Source: Climacteris rufus
Lineage: Eukaryota; Chordata; Aves; Passeriformes; Climacteridae
DNA length: 64,000 nt
NCBI GenBank assembly: GCA_013398175.1
Contig: VZRZ01002090.1
Span: 130,135-194,134, forward strand
Reading direction: 5' to 3'
The position numbers and the translations under genes are program-made. The notes below the pieces were generated by a model. That model was not told where the DNA came from. It searched no databases and saw only the letters and a program-made list of their open reading frames with translations. Positions 61,620 to 64,000 of the stretch are shown here, one piece after another; position 1 is the first letter of the stretch; each line of letters begins with the position of its first letter.

Positions 61620-63619
61620 GTCAGTGCGAGGGAGAGCCGGGGGAGGACGGAGGCGGAGGGGAAAGGGAGGGTAGGGTAGGGTCTGTGTGGGGCCTCCGGT
61701 CTCACCCGGGAGCGCTCGGCCGGAGCGAGGCGGGAGCGTCTCGTTGTGGCCGCCGAGCGGCCCGGTGGCGCTGGCGACACGTAGCGAGGAAAAGTTCGCA
61801 ATGCCGCAGTCCGTATTATTTCTGAAGAGATGAAAGCCCGGAATGGTGAGAACTCATGCTTCCCCGCACAGTCCTGGGGGGGAGGCGAGGCGAGTGGCTT
61901 CCTAGTGCGTGTTTGGAAAACTTGCCTTGAAAGATAACGTTCTCGCCGGAATTGTTTCATAGAATCGTAGAATATTATGGGGTTGGAAAGATCTTTAAAG
62001 ATCACACAGATTCCCTGCCCCGGGCAGGGACATCTGCCGCTAGACCAAGTTGCTTACGGCCTTAACCAACCTAGCCTTGAACACTGCCAGGGTTAGAGCA
62101 TCCACACGCTCCCTGAGCAACCTGTTCAGTGTCTCACCACTGTCACAGTAACGCTTTCTTTCATAATATTTAACCTAAATTGTCTCTATTTCAATTTGTA
62201 TCCATTTTTTCTTGTTCTGCCACTACAATTCCTGACGAGGAGTCCCTCTGCAGCTTCCCCCCTTCAGACGGTGGAAAGCTGCCACGAGGTCTCCATGCAA
62301 CCTTCACCAGGCTGAACAGCCACAACTCTCTCAGTCTTTGTTGGGGAAGTGCACCAGACCTCTTTTCAATTACTTGACCCTTCTCCGGACTTGCTCCAGC
62401 AGTTCCATGTCCTTTTTATATTGGGGGCACCAGAACTAAATGCAGCACGCCAGGTGGGGTCTCAAAAGAGCCGAGTACAAGGGCAGAATCACCTCCTTCG
62501 ACCTCCTCCCCACACTTCTTTTGTTGCAGCCCTGGATTTCCCTTGTGTTGAGTAGGATGAATGATGTATACTTTTACGTAGGACTTAAAGCATTCAATGT
62601 ATTACTCTGTAATGTAACACTGTTCTGTAGCCTTTAGCAGCCAGTAAAATTGCTCTGTTAATTTGTTACCATAACTACTTCTGATGTGACTGTTTATTTG
62701 TGTATTAGGGACATGTTTGCTAAACCAAACAGCAGAGCATTTACTGTCATTGCCACCTTCTTGTTTACTAAGCTGGATAAGAGCCGCGCAGAAGTAGTTT
62801 TCAAGTAAGTATTGGCTTCTGAGGCTACTGCTCTGCCCTTAATTAAGAATAAGTTTTATACCGTTTCTGGAGAGGAGGGAAGTGGTTTCTTGGGGAATCC
62901 TGTGGAAAGAGAGCATACAGTCAGAGAATTTGTTTCCTTTTGATCACAACCCAATCAATTTTGTTCAGTCGAAAACTTTGGCTTAATTAATTGTTTCTGA
63001 TACTGTTACTTGGCAACTTTGATACAAACTTTAATAGCTGAAAAGTAATCTACCTGTCCCATTCACCTTGCTGACCAAACAGAGAATAACATTTCCCCTT
63101 TATGGGTTGCTGCCAGGACCTTCGACAAGGCAAGAACCTCGTGTTTTTAATGGTTTTCCCTGTGTGTCTGAGCTGTTTTAGCTTACACATTTGAAGACCT
63201 GGCAGAAGGAAGACTACTGATAAGAAAATGGTCAGGGTTCTGACCTCTATTTTTTTTTTTACTTCCATTGTCCCAAGTTAGAAAGAGTTGCAGACAAATC
63301 TGTTTCTGAAATAATCTGTAATTAATTTATGGAAAGAAGGCATTGTCATTTAACAAACTTTTATCTGTTCTTGGTCTAGGATATGTGCCCGTCATTTTCT
63401 GTGTCCTCCAGGAGGCATCAATAAGAAATCTTTGTCTTAGTCTTGTTTTTGTAATGTTTAATTAGGTATGTGTGTATTTAAACATGTTTTGAAATGGCTT
63501 TTTCTATTTTTCTTAATTTATTTTTCCTCATGTTTTAAATGGAAAGGAAATCTGGATTCAGAAAAGCAGAAACTCCTGCATTTAGGAAGGAATGCTGTCT
63601 GTGGCTAAGAGAAATTGCA
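61528..63619 (+). CDS. HAUS6: HAUS augmin-like complex subunit 6, 5' part
   Basis: HAUS6 is a subunit of augmin, which recruits gamma-tubulin to spindle microtubules so that new microtubules branch from old ones. Four exons are visible (61528-61619, 62709-62804, 63380-63433, 63547-63619); the rest lies past the window. The ATG has a perfect GCCGCCATGG context. Recognisable stretches are HLWLCLLALGF in exon 1, then DMF, AFTVIATFLFTKLD and VVFK in exon 2, and FRKECCLWLREIA in exon 4, matching the conserved N-terminal HAUS6 domain in order. The segment between GF and MF is about 8-10 residues shorter than I expect from mammals, and exon 3 is poorly conserved with a weak donor. Position and strand directly after PLIN2 agree with human synteny. 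A divergent gene model is possible, but a frameshift or stop is not required. Confidence 0.85.
61958..62545 (-). mobile_element. CR1 fragment in HAUS6 intron 1, minus orientation
   Basis: The plus strand starts CATAGAATCGTAGAATATT and continues with the reverse complement of the CR1 3' region (AGACCAAGTTGCTTACGGCC, ACCAACCTAGCCTTGAACAC, GCACGCCAGGTGGGGTCTCA). About 590 bp, 5' truncated. Confidence 0.93.
62709..62804 (+). CDS. HAUS6: HAUS6 exon 2
   Basis: The acceptor TGTGTATTAG and the donor TTTTCAA|gtaagt bound 96 nt. It joins exon 1 in frame to give GRDMF, the conserved MF motif of the family. Confidence 0.85.
63380..63433 (+). CDS. HAUS6: HAUS6 exon 3 (tentative)
   Basis: The acceptor CTTGGTCTAG is good and the first codons continue exon 2 as KICARHFLCPP, loosely like the FCWPPFD of mammals. 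The only phase-compatible donor before an in-frame TAG is TCTTT|gtctta, which is weak. A different splice choice is possible. Confidence 0.5.
63547..63619 (+). CDS. HAUS6: HAUS6 exon 4
   Basis: Acceptor AATGGAAAG and donor ATTGCA|gtgagt. It encodes KSGFRKAETPAFRKECCLWL then REIA, close to the KSDTEFRKHCCEWIKRI region of mammalian HAUS6. Confidence 0.85.
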
Positions 63620-64000
63620 GTGAGTATTATGAAAAGTGGAAGTTGATGCTCTACTAGTTTCTGTGACCTCATTCTTTTTTTGAGGGAACTCTTTATATCA
63701 GAGTTTTAAATACGGATTTTTTTAATCAAAGAATTCAGTTTTACCTTGTATATTCTTTCACATAATTTATCTTGGACTTCTTTGAAGAAAAGATGTTGGC
63801 ATTGTGGAATCTAAAAGACAGAAACCTAATTGTGGGTCTTAAAACTACTGTGGCTTACTTTTGAGTAATGGTATTTGATTAAATGGGAGTCTAGAGAGTT
63901 CCTTAGCTCTGGGTGAGAATAACTCCCTTCAGCTCGAGGGCCATTTGTTTTAGTTGCCTGGGAAATTGTTTATTATTGTGAAAGCTGTTTCACGTGCATG
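63620..64000 (+). other. HAUS6: HAUS6 intron 4 (partial)
   Basis: AT-rich sequence to the window end. No further HAUS6 exon was recognised. Confidence 0.7.

Noticed and set aside
61379..62005. 208-codon minus-strand open frame opposite HAUS6 exon 1
   Set aside because: CpG-island shadow that runs into a CR1 element.
1..64000. CRISPR arrays, operons, riboswitches, tRNA or rRNA genes
   Set aside because: No regular spacer-repeat arrays, Shine-Dalgarno-led gene clusters or conserved RNA cores were seen; the DNA is clearly vertebrate.

Overview
The window looks like bird nuclear DNA. It contains many CR1 non-LTR retrotransposon fragments (often ending in the ATTCTATG-type 3' tail), several endogenous-retrovirus LTRs, CpG-island promoters and interrupted genes with GT-AG introns. 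The gene order fits the tetrapod PLIN2-HAUS6 block (human 9p22; Z chromosome in chicken). Synteny and chromosome are established knowledge; the species cannot be told. I saw no operon, CRISPR array, tRNA, rRNA or other prokaryotic-type system.

Layout. (1) 1-16 kb is AT-rich and probably lies inside a minus-strand gene. A GC-rich island around 16 kb, with a strong minus-strand splice donor at 16045/16046, marks its probable non-coding first exon. By synteny this should be DENND4C, but no DENND4C coding exon was recognised. A candidate minus-strand internal exon lies at 6007-6088. (2) 16.8-45.9 kb is a repeat-rich intergenic region with five CR1 fragments, five LTR or LTR-like elements, the larger assembly gap and much unremarkable AT-rich DNA. 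(3) 46.1-54.1 kb is a complete plus-strand PLIN2 (perilipin 2): one non-coding first exon and seven coding exons, giving a 438-residue protein with every splice phase closing. (4) 59.93-60.9 kb is a convincing terminal coding exon plus polyadenylation signal of a plus-strand transcript that I could not identify. (5) 61.3-64 kb is the CpG-island promoter and first exons of plus-strand HAUS6 (augmin subunit), running off the window end.

PLIN2 coats cytoplasmic lipid droplets and HAUS6 builds spindle microtubules; they are neighbours, not a functional unit. The strongest items for follow-up are the orphan terminal exon between PLIN2 and HAUS6, the shortened and oddly spliced 5' part of HAUS6, the candidate minus-strand exon at 6 kb, and two solo LTRs of one family that both keep perfect 5-bp target-site duplications. 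The two runs of N (16464-16690 and 27250-27906) sit in GC-rich promoter and LTR sequence.
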